The notes: generated by a model from the sequence alone, not told the origin. A stretch of DNA of 64,000 nt from Pelomonas sp937871895 (GCF_046348265.1 NZ_JAXMEO010000006.1); one strand, 5' to 3'. Positions 1 to 9,436 are shown, numbered from the stretch's first letter. Translations and numbers: made by a program.

Positions 1-44
1 TTGCGGCGACCCAGCGGCCACTGCGGATTCGGCTTTGCCGGTCC

Positions 45-95
45 GCCGGTGGCGCCCCCTTGAGGGGGCCGGCGCAGCCGGTAGGGGGTGGGCTG
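45..95. repeat. REP-like GC-rich palindromic element
   Basis: A perfect stem GCCCCC/GGGGGC at 54-59 and 64-69 has a TTGA loop and is followed by GGCGCAGCCGG and a G-rich tail. From memory, elements of this form recur between genes in many Burkholderiales genomes, but only one copy lies in this window, so repetition cannot be shown. It lies just beyond the 3' end of the 6S RNA and could also help end that transcript. Bases 1-44 show nothing I can name. Confidence 0.45.
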
Positions 96-100
96 GAATA

Positions 101-281
101 GGTGTCCATCACAAGCCGTGGGCCGCATTCCTGAACCCAGGGGGATTCAGGTGGGCGAGGTCAACCGGACTTCGGGTTCATCTGACGCGAGACGATCACG
201 CCCATCCAGCATGTTCCAAGCCCGGGCTCCAAAGAGCATCGGTTCAAGGAAATATAGGACCCACGCGAATGCGATGGACGA
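101..281 (-). ncRNA. ssrS: 6S RNA (SsrS)
   Basis: 6S RNA binds sigma-70 RNA polymerase holoenzyme and mimics an open promoter. The ends of this 181-nt segment form a long terminal stem: TCCATCGCATTCGCGTGGGTC near the 5' end (about 258-278) pairs with GGCCCACGGCTTGTGATGGA near the 3' end (about 104-123). The middle is largely unpaired, with a hairpin in the 3' strand (CCTGAA..TTCAGG, about 129-152), as in known 6S RNAs. It lies directly downstream of zapA on the same strand, the conserved zapA-ssrS order. Length and position fit the family. The exact ends are inferred from the stem. Confidence 0.85.
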
Positions 282-286
282 GAGGG

Positions 287-292
287 ATTCTA
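287..292 (-). promoter_or_regulatory. -10 element of the 6S RNA promoter
   Basis: TAGAAT on the minus strand lies 17 bases after the zapA stop and 6 bases before the inferred 6S 5' end, so the RNA may have its own promoter as well as read-through from zapA. No good -35 hexamer is visible. Confidence 0.5.
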
Positions 293-308
293 CGTTTGCC
301 GCCGAGGC

Positions 309-596
309 TCAGAGCAGTTGGCCGTCGTGACCGAGTACCTCGTCCAGACGCTTGACAAGGCCGTCAATGTCCGACGCATTGACCGCCGGTGCGCGTGGCA
401 CTTCGGCCAGTTGGTAGGCCAGGTTGAGCGCGGCCAGCACGGCGATGCGCTCACGCGCCTTGACCTTGCCGGCGTCGCGGATGGTGCACATCTCGCGGTC
501 CACCTGCGCGACTGCTTGCCGCAGCGCGGCCTCGCCGCCTTCAGGGCAGCCCAGCAGGTAACTTTGGCCGAGGATGGTGACTTCCATCTGCTTCAC
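309..596 (-). CDS. zapA: cell division protein ZapA
   Basis: ZapA binds FtsZ and promotes bundling of protofilaments in the Z-ring. The product is 95 residues with the usual ZapA pattern: an N-terminal beta segment (VTILGQSYLLGCPEG) followed by helices containing VDREM and RIAVLAALNLAYQL. A GTG start is chosen at 596 because AAGGAG lies 9 bases upstream and the GTG overlaps the TGA of the upstream gene (GTGA), suggesting translational coupling. An ATG three codons later (587) is the alternative. The gene follows a small coiled-coil gene and precedes 6S RNA. Confidence 0.9.
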   Translation of the reverse strand: MKQMEVTILGQSYLLGCPEGGEAALRQAVAQVDREMCTIRDAGKVKARERIAVLAALNLAYQLAEVPRAPAVNASDIDGLVKRLDEVLGHDGQLL

Positions 597-811
597 GCTG
601 CGTTCTCCTTGTGGCTGCTGGTCTCGGCGGGCAGGCGGTCCAGCAGCGCATCGACACGGGCGCGCGCGGCGTTGAGGCGGGACTTGAGGCTGTCTCGCTC
701 CTGAGTGAGCGCGGCCACTTGCTCCTGCAGGAGCGCTTCCTTGCGCAGCAGTTCCTCGTGGCGCACCAGCAGGCGCTCCACGCGTTCGGTCAGGTCGGTG
801 AGGCTCGGCAT
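593..811 (-). CDS. small coiled-coil protein (TIGR02449/ZapB-like)
   Basis: This 72-residue protein is almost entirely a predicted coiled coil, with heptad-like runs such as ERVERLLVRHEELLRKEALL and VAALTQERDSLKSRL. Small proteins of this kind are commonly encoded just before zapA in beta- and gammaproteobacteria (TIGR02449) and are thought to act with ZapA at the division site, in the manner of ZapB; that role is inferred from position. Its stop codon overlaps the zapA GTG start. Confidence 0.75.
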   Translation of the reverse strand: MPSLTDLTERVERLLVRHEELLRKEALLQEQVAALTQERDSLKSRLNAARARVDALLDRLPAETSSHKENAA

Positions 812-826
812 GCGCGGCTCCAGGGA

Positions 827-1468
827 TCAGGCGGGCGATTTTAAGGACGCCCCGGTGTCGCATTCGGCGGCGACCAGGCACTGTGCACAACGGGGCTTGC
901 GCGCCTGGCAGACATAGCGGCCATGCAGGATCAGCCAGTGATGCGCATCGACGCGATAGGCCTCGGGCACGCGGGCCAACAAGCCCTGCTCCACGGCCAG
1001 GGGCGTGGCACCGGGCGCCAGGCCGGTGCGGTTGCTGACCCGGAAGATGTGCGTGTCCACCGCCATGGTGGGCTCGCCAAAGGCGACGTTGAGCACGACG
1101 TTGGCCGTCTTGCGCCCCACGCCGGGCAGGGCCTCCAGCGCCTCGCGTGAGCGTGGCACGTGGCCGTCGTGGCGGTCAAGCAGCAGGCGGCAGGTTTCCA
1201 TCAGATGGCGGGCCTTGCTGCGGTAGAGCCCGATGGTCTTGATGCAGGCCTCCAGGCCGTCTTGCCCCAGCGCGAGGATCTTTTGCGGGGTGTTGGCGAC
1301 CACGAAGAGCCGGCGCGTGGCCTTGTTGACGCCGACGTCCGTGGCCTGGGCTGACAGCAGCACCGCCACCAGCAGCTCAAAAACGCTGGCGTACTCCAGC
1401 TCAGTTTGCGGCGCCGGGTTGGCACGCTGCAGCGTGGCGAAGAAGCGTTCGATCTGGGCGGGCGTCAT
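827..1468 (-). CDS. nth: endonuclease III
   Basis: Endonuclease III is a DNA glycosylase/AP lyase that removes oxidised pyrimidines in base excision repair. With the ATG at 1468 the product is 213 residues and key residues fall at E. coli numbering: helix-hairpin-helix LPGVGRKTAN with catalytic K120, D138 in VDTHIFRV, and [4Fe-4S] cysteines C187, C194, C197 and C203 (C-x6-C-x2-C-x5-C). A GTG two codons upstream is possible but unneeded. It lies 21 bases after rsxB on the same strand, echoing the rsx-nth operon of enterobacteria. Confidence 0.96.
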   Translation of the reverse strand: MTPAQIERFFATLQRANPAPQTELEYASVFELLVAVLLSAQATDVGVNKATRRLFVVANTPQKILALGQDGLEACIKTIGLYRSKARHLMETCRLLLDRHDGHVPRSREALEALPGVGRKTANVVLNVAFGEPTMAVDTHIFRVSNRTGLAPGATPLAVEQGLLARVPEAYRVDAHHWLILHGRYVCQARKPRCAQCLVAAECDTGASLKSPA

Positions 1469-1489
1469 GCCCACATTCTCAGGCGCGAA

Positions 1490-2140
1490 TCAGGCGCCGC
1501 GTTTGGCCCGCGCGCGCGCCAGTGCCGCCTCGATGACGGCGCGCTTGCGCTCCAGCTCGGCTCCTTCGGCGCCCCGGGTAGTGGCGGGCAGATCGGCCAG
1601 CTTGGCGCGTGCCTTGGCGGTCAGACGGGCTTCGTTCTCTTCGGTCTCGCGATGGCGCCGATGGGCGCGGAAGTGGTAGCGCTCCTGCGCCTGCCGGGCC
1701 TGCGCGGGGCTCCAGGCGGCCCAGCCGGTCGTGGTGGTCTCGGGGCGCATTTGGATGCAGTCCACCGGGCAGGCGGGTACGCAGAGCTCGCAGCCGGTGC
1801 ACTGCGCGTTCACGACCCAATGCATCAGCTTGGGTGCACCCACGATGGCGTCTACCGGGCAGGCCTTGATGCACAGCGTGCAGCCGATGCACCAGGCCTC
1901 GTCGATCACGGCCAGGCTGCGCGGGGTTTCCTGGCCGTGCTCGGGCGACAGCGGGATCACCGCCTGGCCCGTCAGGGCCGCCAGGCGGACGATGCCCTCG
2001 GCCCCGCCAGGCGGGCACTGGTTGATGCCCGCCTCGCCATCGGCCATGGCCTCGGCGTAGTTGCGGCAGTCCACATAGCCGCAGCGCGTGCACTGCGTCT
2101 GCGGAAGGGCGTCGTCGATCTGGTCGGCGAGGACCTTCAC
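1490..2140 (-). CDS. rsxB: RnfB/RsxB-type ferredoxin, orphan and without a membrane anchor
   Basis: The product is 216 residues. An N-terminal domain binds one [4Fe-4S] cluster (C17, C20, C25, C42), followed by two ferredoxin-type [4Fe-4S] motifs (C84/C87/C90/C94 and C114/C117/C120/C124) and a charged, Ala/Arg-rich helical tail of about 85 residues. In known Rnf/Rsx complexes RnfB begins with a membrane helix, which this protein lacks, and no other rnf/rsx gene is nearby. The GTG start overlaps the phaZ TGA, suggesting coupling. It probably carries low-potential electrons to an unknown partner; with nth next door, Fe-S upkeep or redox sensing is possible but unproven. Confidence 0.85.
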   Translation of the reverse strand: MKVLADQIDDALPQTQCTRCGYVDCRNYAEAMADGEAGINQCPPGGAEGIVRLAALTGQAVIPLSPEHGQETPRSLAVIDEAWCIGCTLCIKACPVDAIVGAPKLMHWVVNAQCTGCELCVPACPVDCIQMRPETTTTGWAAWSPAQARQAQERYHFRAHRRHRETEENEARLTAKARAKLADLPATTRGAEGAELERKRAVIEAALARARAKRGA

Positions 2141-3492
2141 GCCTTGGCGCGGCGCGCGGGCCGTGCGGCTTTGGCGGCGGGCTTTGTCGCGGTCTTCACC
2201 GCAACTTGCGCGGGCGCCTTGCGCGCGGGCTTGGGTGGGGCGGCCAGCGGCGCGGCGTCGTATTTGGCGATGAATTCGCGCACCACCGGGTAGACGTTCT
2301 CGCGCCAGCGGCGGCCCGAGAAGATGCCGTAATGGCCGGCTCCAAGCGCGTCGAAGTGCTTCTGGTGGGCCTTGGGCACGCCGGTGCAGAGCTCGTGGGC
2401 GGCACGGGTCTGGCCGGCGCCCGAGATGTCGTCCAGTTCGCCTTCGACGGTCAGCAGAGCGCTGGCCGTGATGTCCTGCGGGCGCACCAAAGAGCCGTTC
2501 ACGTCCCAGGTGCCGTTGACGAGGGCAAAGTCCTGGAAGACGACCTTGATCGTTTCCAGGTAGTACTCGGCCGGCATGTCCAGCACGGCGTTGTATTCGT
2601 CGTAGAACTGGCGGTGCGAATCGGCGCTGTCGCCATCGCCGCGCACGAGGTCCAGGAAGTAGTCGTAGTGCGAGCTGAGGTGGCGATCGGGGTTCATGGC
2701 CACGAAGCCGCTGTGCTGCAGGAAGCCGGGGTAGACGCGCCGGCCCGCCCCGGGGAAGTTGGGCGGCACGCGGTAGATCACGTTGTTCTCGAACCACTCG
2801 TAGGAGCGGTTCATGGCCAGGTTGTTGACGGCGGTGGGTGATTTGCGCGCGTCGATCGGGCCGCCCATCATGGTCAGCGAGCGCGGCGTGAACTCGCCGG
2901 CCGAGGCCAGCAGCGAAACGGCCGCCAGCACAGGCACCGTGGGCTGGCAAACCGAGATCACATGCACCTCGGGGCCGATGTAGCGGATGAACTCCTGCAC
3001 GTAGGCCACGTAGTCGTTGAGGTGGAAGGGGCCAACCTCGGCCGGCACGATGCGGGCATCGGTCCAGTCGGTGATGAAGACCTTGTGGTCCTGCAGCAAG
3101 CAGCGCACCGTGTCACGCAGCAGCGTGGAGTGGTGGCCCGAGAGCGGCGCCACCACCAGCACGGTGGGCTGCTGGCGCATCACGTCCAGCACGGCCTGGT
3201 TGTCGGTGAAGCGCTTGAAGCGCAGCAGGCGGCAGAAGGGCTTGGTGATGGGCACTTGCTCCTGCACCGCGACCTCGACGCCGGCCACTTCGGTGGTGCG
3301 GATGCCGAACTCCGGCTTTTCATAGTCCTTGGCCAGCCGGTGCATCAGGTCCAGCCCGGCGGACACGCGCTGCGCCAGCGGCGTGTGCGTGAAGGGCGAG
3401 AGCGGGTGGTTGTAAAGCTTGGAAGCCGCGCTGGCGAACTCCGAGAACGGCGCCATCAGCGCGCGCTGGGTCTCATACCACTGGTAAAGCAT
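2137..3492 (-). CDS. phaZ: intracellular polyhydroxyalkanoate depolymerase with a cationic C-terminal tail
   Basis: PhaZ breaks down intracellular PHB granules to release 3-hydroxybutyrate oligomers. The ATG at 3492 has GGAGG upstream and gives 451 residues starting MLYQWYETQR, as in the family. The nucleophile elbow is SVCQP with C182 in place of serine, and D354/D355 and H387 complete a triad that matches, by recall, C183/D355/H388 of Ralstonia PhaZ1. Residues from about 417 form a Lys/Ala/Pro-rich tail (PARKAPAQVAVKTATKPAAK) resembling histone-H1-like tails and absent, as far as I recall, from shorter homologues of about 419 residues. It is first in a run with rsxB. Confidence 0.93.
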   Translation of the reverse strand: MLYQWYETQRALMAPFSEFASAASKLYNHPLSPFTHTPLAQRVSAGLDLMHRLAKDYEKPEFGIRTTEVAGVEVAVQEQVPITKPFCRLLRFKRFTDNQAVLDVMRQQPTVLVVAPLSGHHSTLLRDTVRCLLQDHKVFITDWTDARIVPAEVGPFHLNDYVAYVQEFIRYIGPEVHVISVCQPTVPVLAAVSLLASAGEFTPRSLTMMGGPIDARKSPTAVNNLAMNRSYEWFENNVIYRVPPNFPGAGRRVYPGFLQHSGFVAMNPDRHLSSHYDYFLDLVRGDGDSADSHRQFYDEYNAVLDMPAEYYLETIKVVFQDFALVNGTWDVNGSLVRPQDITASALLTVEGELDDISGAGQTRAAHELCTGVPKAHQKHFDALGAGHYGIFSGRRWRENVYPVVREFIAKYDAAPLAAPPKPARKAPAQVAVKTATKPAAKAARPARRAKA

Positions 3493-3638
3493 GGGTCTGC
3501 CCTCCGGCCGAGTTGGTGGCACCGCGAAATGGTGCGGTGCAGCATGACCCAATGGTAGCGCCGTCCTTTGACCTTTGCGCGGCATCTAGGTGACAAGGCC
3601 GGCCCGCGGTGCGCCATCCGGCACGCCCGGGGCGGTGC

Positions 3639-4190
3639 TCAGCGGCGGCGGCGGCGGAACAGGCGGCCGATGGCCGTCAAACCAGCCAGCATCATCGGCA
3701 GGCCAGCCGGCTCGGGCACAGCGGCCGTGACGCGGACGGGTTCCCAGCTCAGGGACAGCAATTGGTCTCGCTCATCCGTGATGCGGCCGGGAATGTCATA
3801 GCCCGGCCAGCCGTAGCTGTCGTAGGAGAAGAGACGCTCGCCATCGCTGGATTCGGTCAATGTGGCCAGGTGCTCCAGGCGCAGGTCGGCCAGGTGCAGG
3901 TAGAGGCTGGCCCGCTGGTCCATGCCTTGGTTGAAAGCGGCCACGGCGCGGTTGCCGCTCCAGTGCAACTCGAAGGCGGACAGCTCGATATTGACCAGGT
4001 AGCCGTCGCCATCCGCGTCCTCGCCCACCAGGCGGCCGGAAAGGACGGCGCCGTCGGCAAAGCCGGTTTGCAGGAAGGTGAAGCTCAGGGGCTGCGCCGC
4101 TTGCGCGGTGGACAGGCTCAGGGCCAGCAAGGCGGGAAGGAGGGGCAAGGCGGACAGCGTCCAGCCCGCAGAACGAAACGACGATTTCAT
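3639..4190 (-). CDS. PEP-CTERM sorting domain protein
   Basis: The 183-residue exported protein has an N-terminal signal peptide (hydrophobic stretch to about residue 32, STAQAA) and a C-terminal sorting signal from about residue 158: VPEPAG, a short hydrophobic helix, then RLFRRRRR. Such signals are recognised by exosortase (XrtA family) for processing at the envelope. The middle (residues 33-157) is a beta-rich region of no family I know. It lies 22 bases downstream of the gene ending at 4213 and may be co-transcribed with it. Bases 3493-3638, between it and phaZ, hold nothing I recognise. Confidence 0.85.
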   Translation of the reverse strand: MKSSFRSAGWTLSALPLLPALLALSLSTAQAAQPLSFTFLQTGFADGAVLSGRLVGEDADGDGYLVNIELSAFELHWSGNRAVAAFNQGMDQRASLYLHLADLRLEHLATLTESSDGERLFSYDSYGWPGYDIPGRITDERDQLLSLSWEPVRVTAAVPEPAGLPMMLAGLTAIGRLFRRRRR

Positions 4191-4212
4191 GTTGAGGTTT
4201 CCAGAGTGGGGT

Positions 4213-4929
4213 TCAGGCGGTGACGGGCTGAGGCGCGGACGGCGTGCCGGCAGCGGCCGACACGGACGCCAGCCAGCGGCGCCGCGCGGTGTGCAGCGCG
4301 CGCGGAATCTCAGTGGGCTCCAGCGGGCTCAGCAGCGGCACGCTGCGCAGGCGCAGCAGGGTCTGCCAGGCCGTCAGAGGCTGCACCACCAGCAGCCGGC
4401 GCAGGGCGTGAGCGGTTTCGTCCTCGACGACATCGAGGGCTGCTGGGTCCACCGTCAGGCCGGCGCCCTCAAGAAAAGGCGCCAAAGGCAGCCGCTCGCC
4501 CGGGCCGAGGTAGGCACGGCGTCCGCGGGCTGTGGCCAACCGGGCGACCTGGGCGTCCAGGGCCTGCGCCTGGGCGGCAGCCGCTCGGGGCCTGGGCAGC
4601 GCGGCTTGTTCTGCCCATTCCAGCCAGCGTGCCAGCGGCTCGCCACCGGCCAGCGCGTGCAGGGCCGGCGGGCGGCCGGGCTGCACTTGCAGGGGCGTGG
4701 CCACCATGCCCTGGGCGTGGCCCATCCAGGCCGCCAGGTGGGCCGGGCGGCGGATGGCGTCGATCGCGCCAAACCACAGCCGCCAGCCGAGCGTTGGTGC
4801 GGGTGTCAGTGCGGGCGTCGTCGCCAGCGTGGCATGGGCCATTGGGCTGCCTGCCAGGCTCAAGCCAGCGGCCGCACGCAACAGACGGCGGCGCGACAGC
4901 CCGTTGGCATGGGGCTGTGCGCGGGTCAT
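4213..4929 (-). CDS. exported protein of unknown function, coupled to a hemerythrin gene
   Basis: I do not recognise a family. The 238-residue protein begins with an arginine-rich leader (LSRRRLLRAAAGLSLAG) resembling a twin-arginine or Sec signal ending near AHA at residues 31-33, so it is probably periplasmic. The rest is helical, rich in Ala, Leu and Arg, with no cysteines and no visible catalytic motif. Its ATG overlaps the stop of the upstream hemerythrin gene (ATGA, 4926-4929), so the two are probably translated together and may act in one process such as oxygen, iron or nitric oxide handling. That link is inference from coupling alone. Confidence 0.6.
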   Translation of the reverse strand: MTRAQPHANGLSRRRLLRAAAGLSLAGSPMAHATLATTPALTPAPTLGWRLWFGAIDAIRRPAHLAAWMGHAQGMVATPLQVQPGRPPALHALAGGEPLARWLEWAEQAALPRPRAAAAQAQALDAQVARLATARGRRAYLGPGERLPLAPFLEGAGLTVDPAALDVVEDETAHALRRLLVVQPLTAWQTLLRLRSVPLLSPLEPTEIPRALHTARRRWLASVSAAAGTPSAPQPVTA

Positions 4930-5609
4930 GCGGCCACCAGGCCGGGCACGGGCGCCACTTGCAGGGCGCGGCAGAGCTTGACCCAGTCGCGCTGGTTCAG
5001 GCGTGCCTGGGCGACGTCCAGGGCCATCCCGCGCACGGGCGGCGGCATGTGGGCCAGCAGGTCAGCCCGCTCCTGCGGGCTGAGCGCCGGGAGCAGCCAG
5101 CGCCAGACCAGTTGCACCTCGTCCAGCGGCAGGCTTTGCAGGATGCGCTGGTGCAGTTCATCGAGTTCGGCGTCGGTGTACAGCTCCCACAGGGCGGCGT
5201 TGTGGCGGGTCTCTTCCACCAGCATGTGCTCGAAGTTCTCGGCCACGAAGCGGCTCAGGCGGCGGTACACGCGCAGTGCGCCCGCTGGCTGAGGGCTGGC
5301 GGCGAGTGCCTTGCGCTCGGTCTGCAGGTCGGCGATGGCCTGCACATGCTCTTCGTGCTCGGCGCCGATGCGCGCGCTCACGCCCGGGCGGCGGGCTTCC
5401 AGGGCGGGGTGGATAAAGCTGTTCTCGTTGTGCAGGTGCTGGCCGCAGAGGGTGAGCAGCTCGTCGAGCTGGCCGAGGGTCTGCTGCAGGTCCTCGGGGT
5501 CGGCCACATCAACGCGGCTCAGGCGCATCAGGGTGTCGACCATGAAGTGCCGCAAGGCCTTGTGGATGGCGGCGTAAAGGTCGTGGCGAGGGGGAATAAC
5601 GGTGGTCAT
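4926..5609 (-). CDS. hemerythrin HHE domain protein
   Basis: Hemerythrin-type four-helix bundles bind a diiron centre and sense or handle O2, NO or iron. The 227-residue cytoplasmic protein has candidate ligands H21, H60 (HLHNEN), H67 (FIHP), H85/H88 (HEEH), H128 and E132 (NFEHMLVEE), in the order expected for HHE domains. Residues from about 145 to the end form a second helical region with no named family. The start has TAAGGAGC 8 bases upstream. The stop overlaps the next gene's start. Confidence 0.85.
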   Translation of the reverse strand: MTTVIPPRHDLYAAIHKALRHFMVDTLMRLSRVDVADPEDLQQTLGQLDELLTLCGQHLHNENSFIHPALEARRPGVSARIGAEHEEHVQAIADLQTERKALAASPQPAGALRVYRRLSRFVAENFEHMLVEETRHNAALWELYTDAELDELHQRILQSLPLDEVQLVWRWLLPALSPQERADLLAHMPPPVRGMALDVAQARLNQRDWVKLCRALQVAPVPGLVAA

Positions 5610-5826
5610 GGGGCTCCTTACAGGCTTTGTGTTGAGGAGCCGTCAGTGTTCCGATCGCGGGCGGATCGGGCATCGGCCAGATGGCCTATCGGGGACCTAT
5701 CGAGGAGCCATGCCGCCCTGGCTCTTCGGTGCTGCCGCCGCAGGCGCGCGTCAGCCGCAGCCTGGTGGCAGGCGAGGGCGCTCTCCCGAGCGACCTCGCT
5801 TCACGCTCGATACAAGCGGGGCTTGA

Positions 5827-7029
5827 TCAGCCCTTGATGACCTCGGCCATGGCAGCGGCCACGGCGGGCAGGTTTTTCTCGTTCAGCGCGGCCACGCAGA
5901 TGCGGCCCGAGTCCACGCCGTAGACGCCGAAGTCATTGCGCAGGCGCTGCATTTGGGCGGCGGTCAGGCCCGAGTAGCTGAACATGCCCTTCTGGGCGGT
6001 GACGAAGCTCAGATCGCGCGTGACGCCGGCGGCCTTGAGGGCCGAGACGAGGGCGCCGCGCATGGCTTTGATGCGGTCGCGCATGCCGGCCAGCTCACCC
6101 TCCCACATCGCCCGCAGCTCGGGCGTGGTCAGCACCTGGGCCACAACCTGAGCGCCGTGCGTGGGCGGGTTGGAGTAGTTGGTGCGCACCATGATCTTGA
6201 GCTGCGAGAGCACGCGGGTGCATTCCTCGGCGCTGCTGCACACCACGCTCAGCGCGCCGACGCGTTCACCATAAAGCGAGAAGCTCTTGGAGAAGCTGGT
6301 GGACACGAAGAACGAGAGGCCGGCGGCCAGGAACTGGCGCACGGCTTCGCCGTCTTCGGTGATGCCGAAGCCAAAGCCTTGGTAGGCCATGTCGAGGAAG
6401 GGCACCAAGCCCTTGGCCTTGCAGACGGCGACGACCTCGCCCCACTGGGCGTCGGTCAGGTCATAGCCGGTCGGGTTGTGGCAGCAGGCGTGCAGCACGA
6501 CGACGGTGCCGGCGGGCGCGGCATTGAGCGCTGCCAGCATGCCGGCCACGTTGATGCCACCTATGGCAGCGTCGTAGTAGGGGTAGGTCTCGACCGTGAA
6601 GCCGGCCTGCGTGAACAGGGCGCGGTGGTTCTCCCAGCTCGGGTCGGAGATCAGCACCTTGGCATTGGGGCCGAGGTGCTTGAGGAAGTCGGCGCCGATC
6701 TTGAGCGCGCCGGTACCGCCGATGGCTTGCACGGTGGCGACGCGCTTGGCGGACACGGCCTCGTCGTTGCCGAACACCAGGCCTTGCACGGCGGCGTCGT
6801 AGGCGGCAATGCCGTCAATCGGCAAGTAGCCGCGCGGCTTGGGGGCAGCGGCCATGGCGGCCTCGGCGGCCTGCACGCACTTGAGCAAGGGCAGCTTGCC
6901 GTTCTCGTCGTAGTAGACGCCGACGCCGAGGTTGACCTTGGTGGGGCGGGTGTCGGCATTGAACTGCTCGTTCAGACCCAGGATGGGGTCACGGGGGGCC
7001 AGGGTGACGGCGGAGAACAGGGCGGACAT
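5827..7029 (-). CDS. tyrB: aromatic amino acid / aspartate aminotransferase
   Basis: This class I PLP-dependent aminotransferase moves amino groups between aspartate or aromatic amino acids and 2-oxoglutarate. The 400-residue product has the family length, an N-terminal NLGVGVYYDENGK motif, PLP-contact motifs HNPTGYD and DMAYQGFG, and the Schiff-base lysine K248 in STSFSKSFSLYGERVG. Whether it prefers tyrosine (TyrB) or aspartate (AspC) cannot be settled from the sequence. It is divergent from uvrB; bases 7030-7155 must hold both promoters. The 217 bases beyond its end up to the hemerythrin gene (5610-5826) contain no gene. Confidence 0.92.
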   Translation of the reverse strand: MSALFSAVTLAPRDPILGLNEQFNADTRPTKVNLGVGVYYDENGKLPLLKCVQAAEAAMAAAPKPRGYLPIDGIAAYDAAVQGLVFGNDEAVSAKRVATVQAIGGTGALKIGADFLKHLGPNAKVLISDPSWENHRALFTQAGFTVETYPYYDAAIGGINVAGMLAALNAAPAGTVVVLHACCHNPTGYDLTDAQWGEVVAVCKAKGLVPFLDMAYQGFGFGITEDGEAVRQFLAAGLSFFVSTSFSKSFSLYGERVGALSVVCSSAEECTRVLSQLKIMVRTNYSNPPTHGAQVVAQVLTTPELRAMWEGELAGMRDRIKAMRGALVSALKAAGVTRDLSFVTAQKGMFSYSGLTAAQMQRLRNDFGVYGVDSGRICVAALNEKNLPAVAAAMAEVIKG

Positions 7030-7155
7030 GAAAAGCTTCCTGAAAAGACGTTGTCAGCAGGGAAGGGCGGGGGAGCGCCGGGGAGAAGTAGGTCTGCGCT
7101 AACCTGCACGGTTGCGCAGCGCAGCAATTTTGCCTGTGAACCTCGGGATTCCCCC

Positions 7156-9270
<2,115 letters not shown>

Positions 9271-9286
9271 AGAGCGCTGCGGCACT

Positions 9287-9311
9287 AAACCCCTAAGTTG
9301 CGCAGGGGTTT
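9287..9311 (+). terminator. hairpin terminator after uvrB
   Basis: AAACCCCT (9287-9294) and AGGGGTTT (9304-9311) form a perfect 8-bp stem with a 9-base loop, 17 bases after the uvrB stop. The T run is short, so it separates uvrB from the isc operon with uncertain efficiency. Confidence 0.65.
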
Positions 9312-9335
9312 CAATATGAGGGTGAATCCGGATCA

Positions 9336-9360
9336 GTAGCCGACTAAAATCATCGGAAAT
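9336..9360 (+). promoter_or_regulatory. Type 1 IscR binding site at the isc promoter
   Basis: The 25 bases starting GTAGCCGACTAAAATCATCG match the E. coli Type 1 IscR consensus (ATASYYGACTRWWWYAGTCRRSTAT) at about 20 positions. A -10-like TAAAAT (9345-9350) lies inside the site, so bound [2Fe-2S]-IscR would block polymerase, giving the expected feedback repression of the operon. It lies 77 bases before iscR. Confidence 0.7.
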
Positions 9361-9436
9361 GATTTGGTCGGAATTGGCTCAGGGTTCTCCCGGGCCTTTG
9401 ACGACTCCCGGTACGCCTCAGAACGAAGGAGTTCGC

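Noticed and set aside
2141..2950. Upstream extension of the rsxB frame over phaZ
   Set aside because: It is in another frame of the well-supported phaZ gene and its translation is Arg/Ala/Gly-rich without family features; the GTG at 2140 starts the ferredoxin.
5953..7155. A long open frame that runs into uvrB and would add about 400 residues to its N-terminus
   Set aside because: It is antisense to the aminotransferase gene, is low-complexity Gly/His/Ala-rich as expected of a GC-rich shadow, and UvrB family proteins begin at the ATG at 7156.
7030..7155. Search for a LexA box in the uvrB promoter
   Set aside because: No CTGT-N8-ACAG pattern is present; only an AACC-N5-GGTT repeat is seen, so SOS control of uvrB is not supported here.
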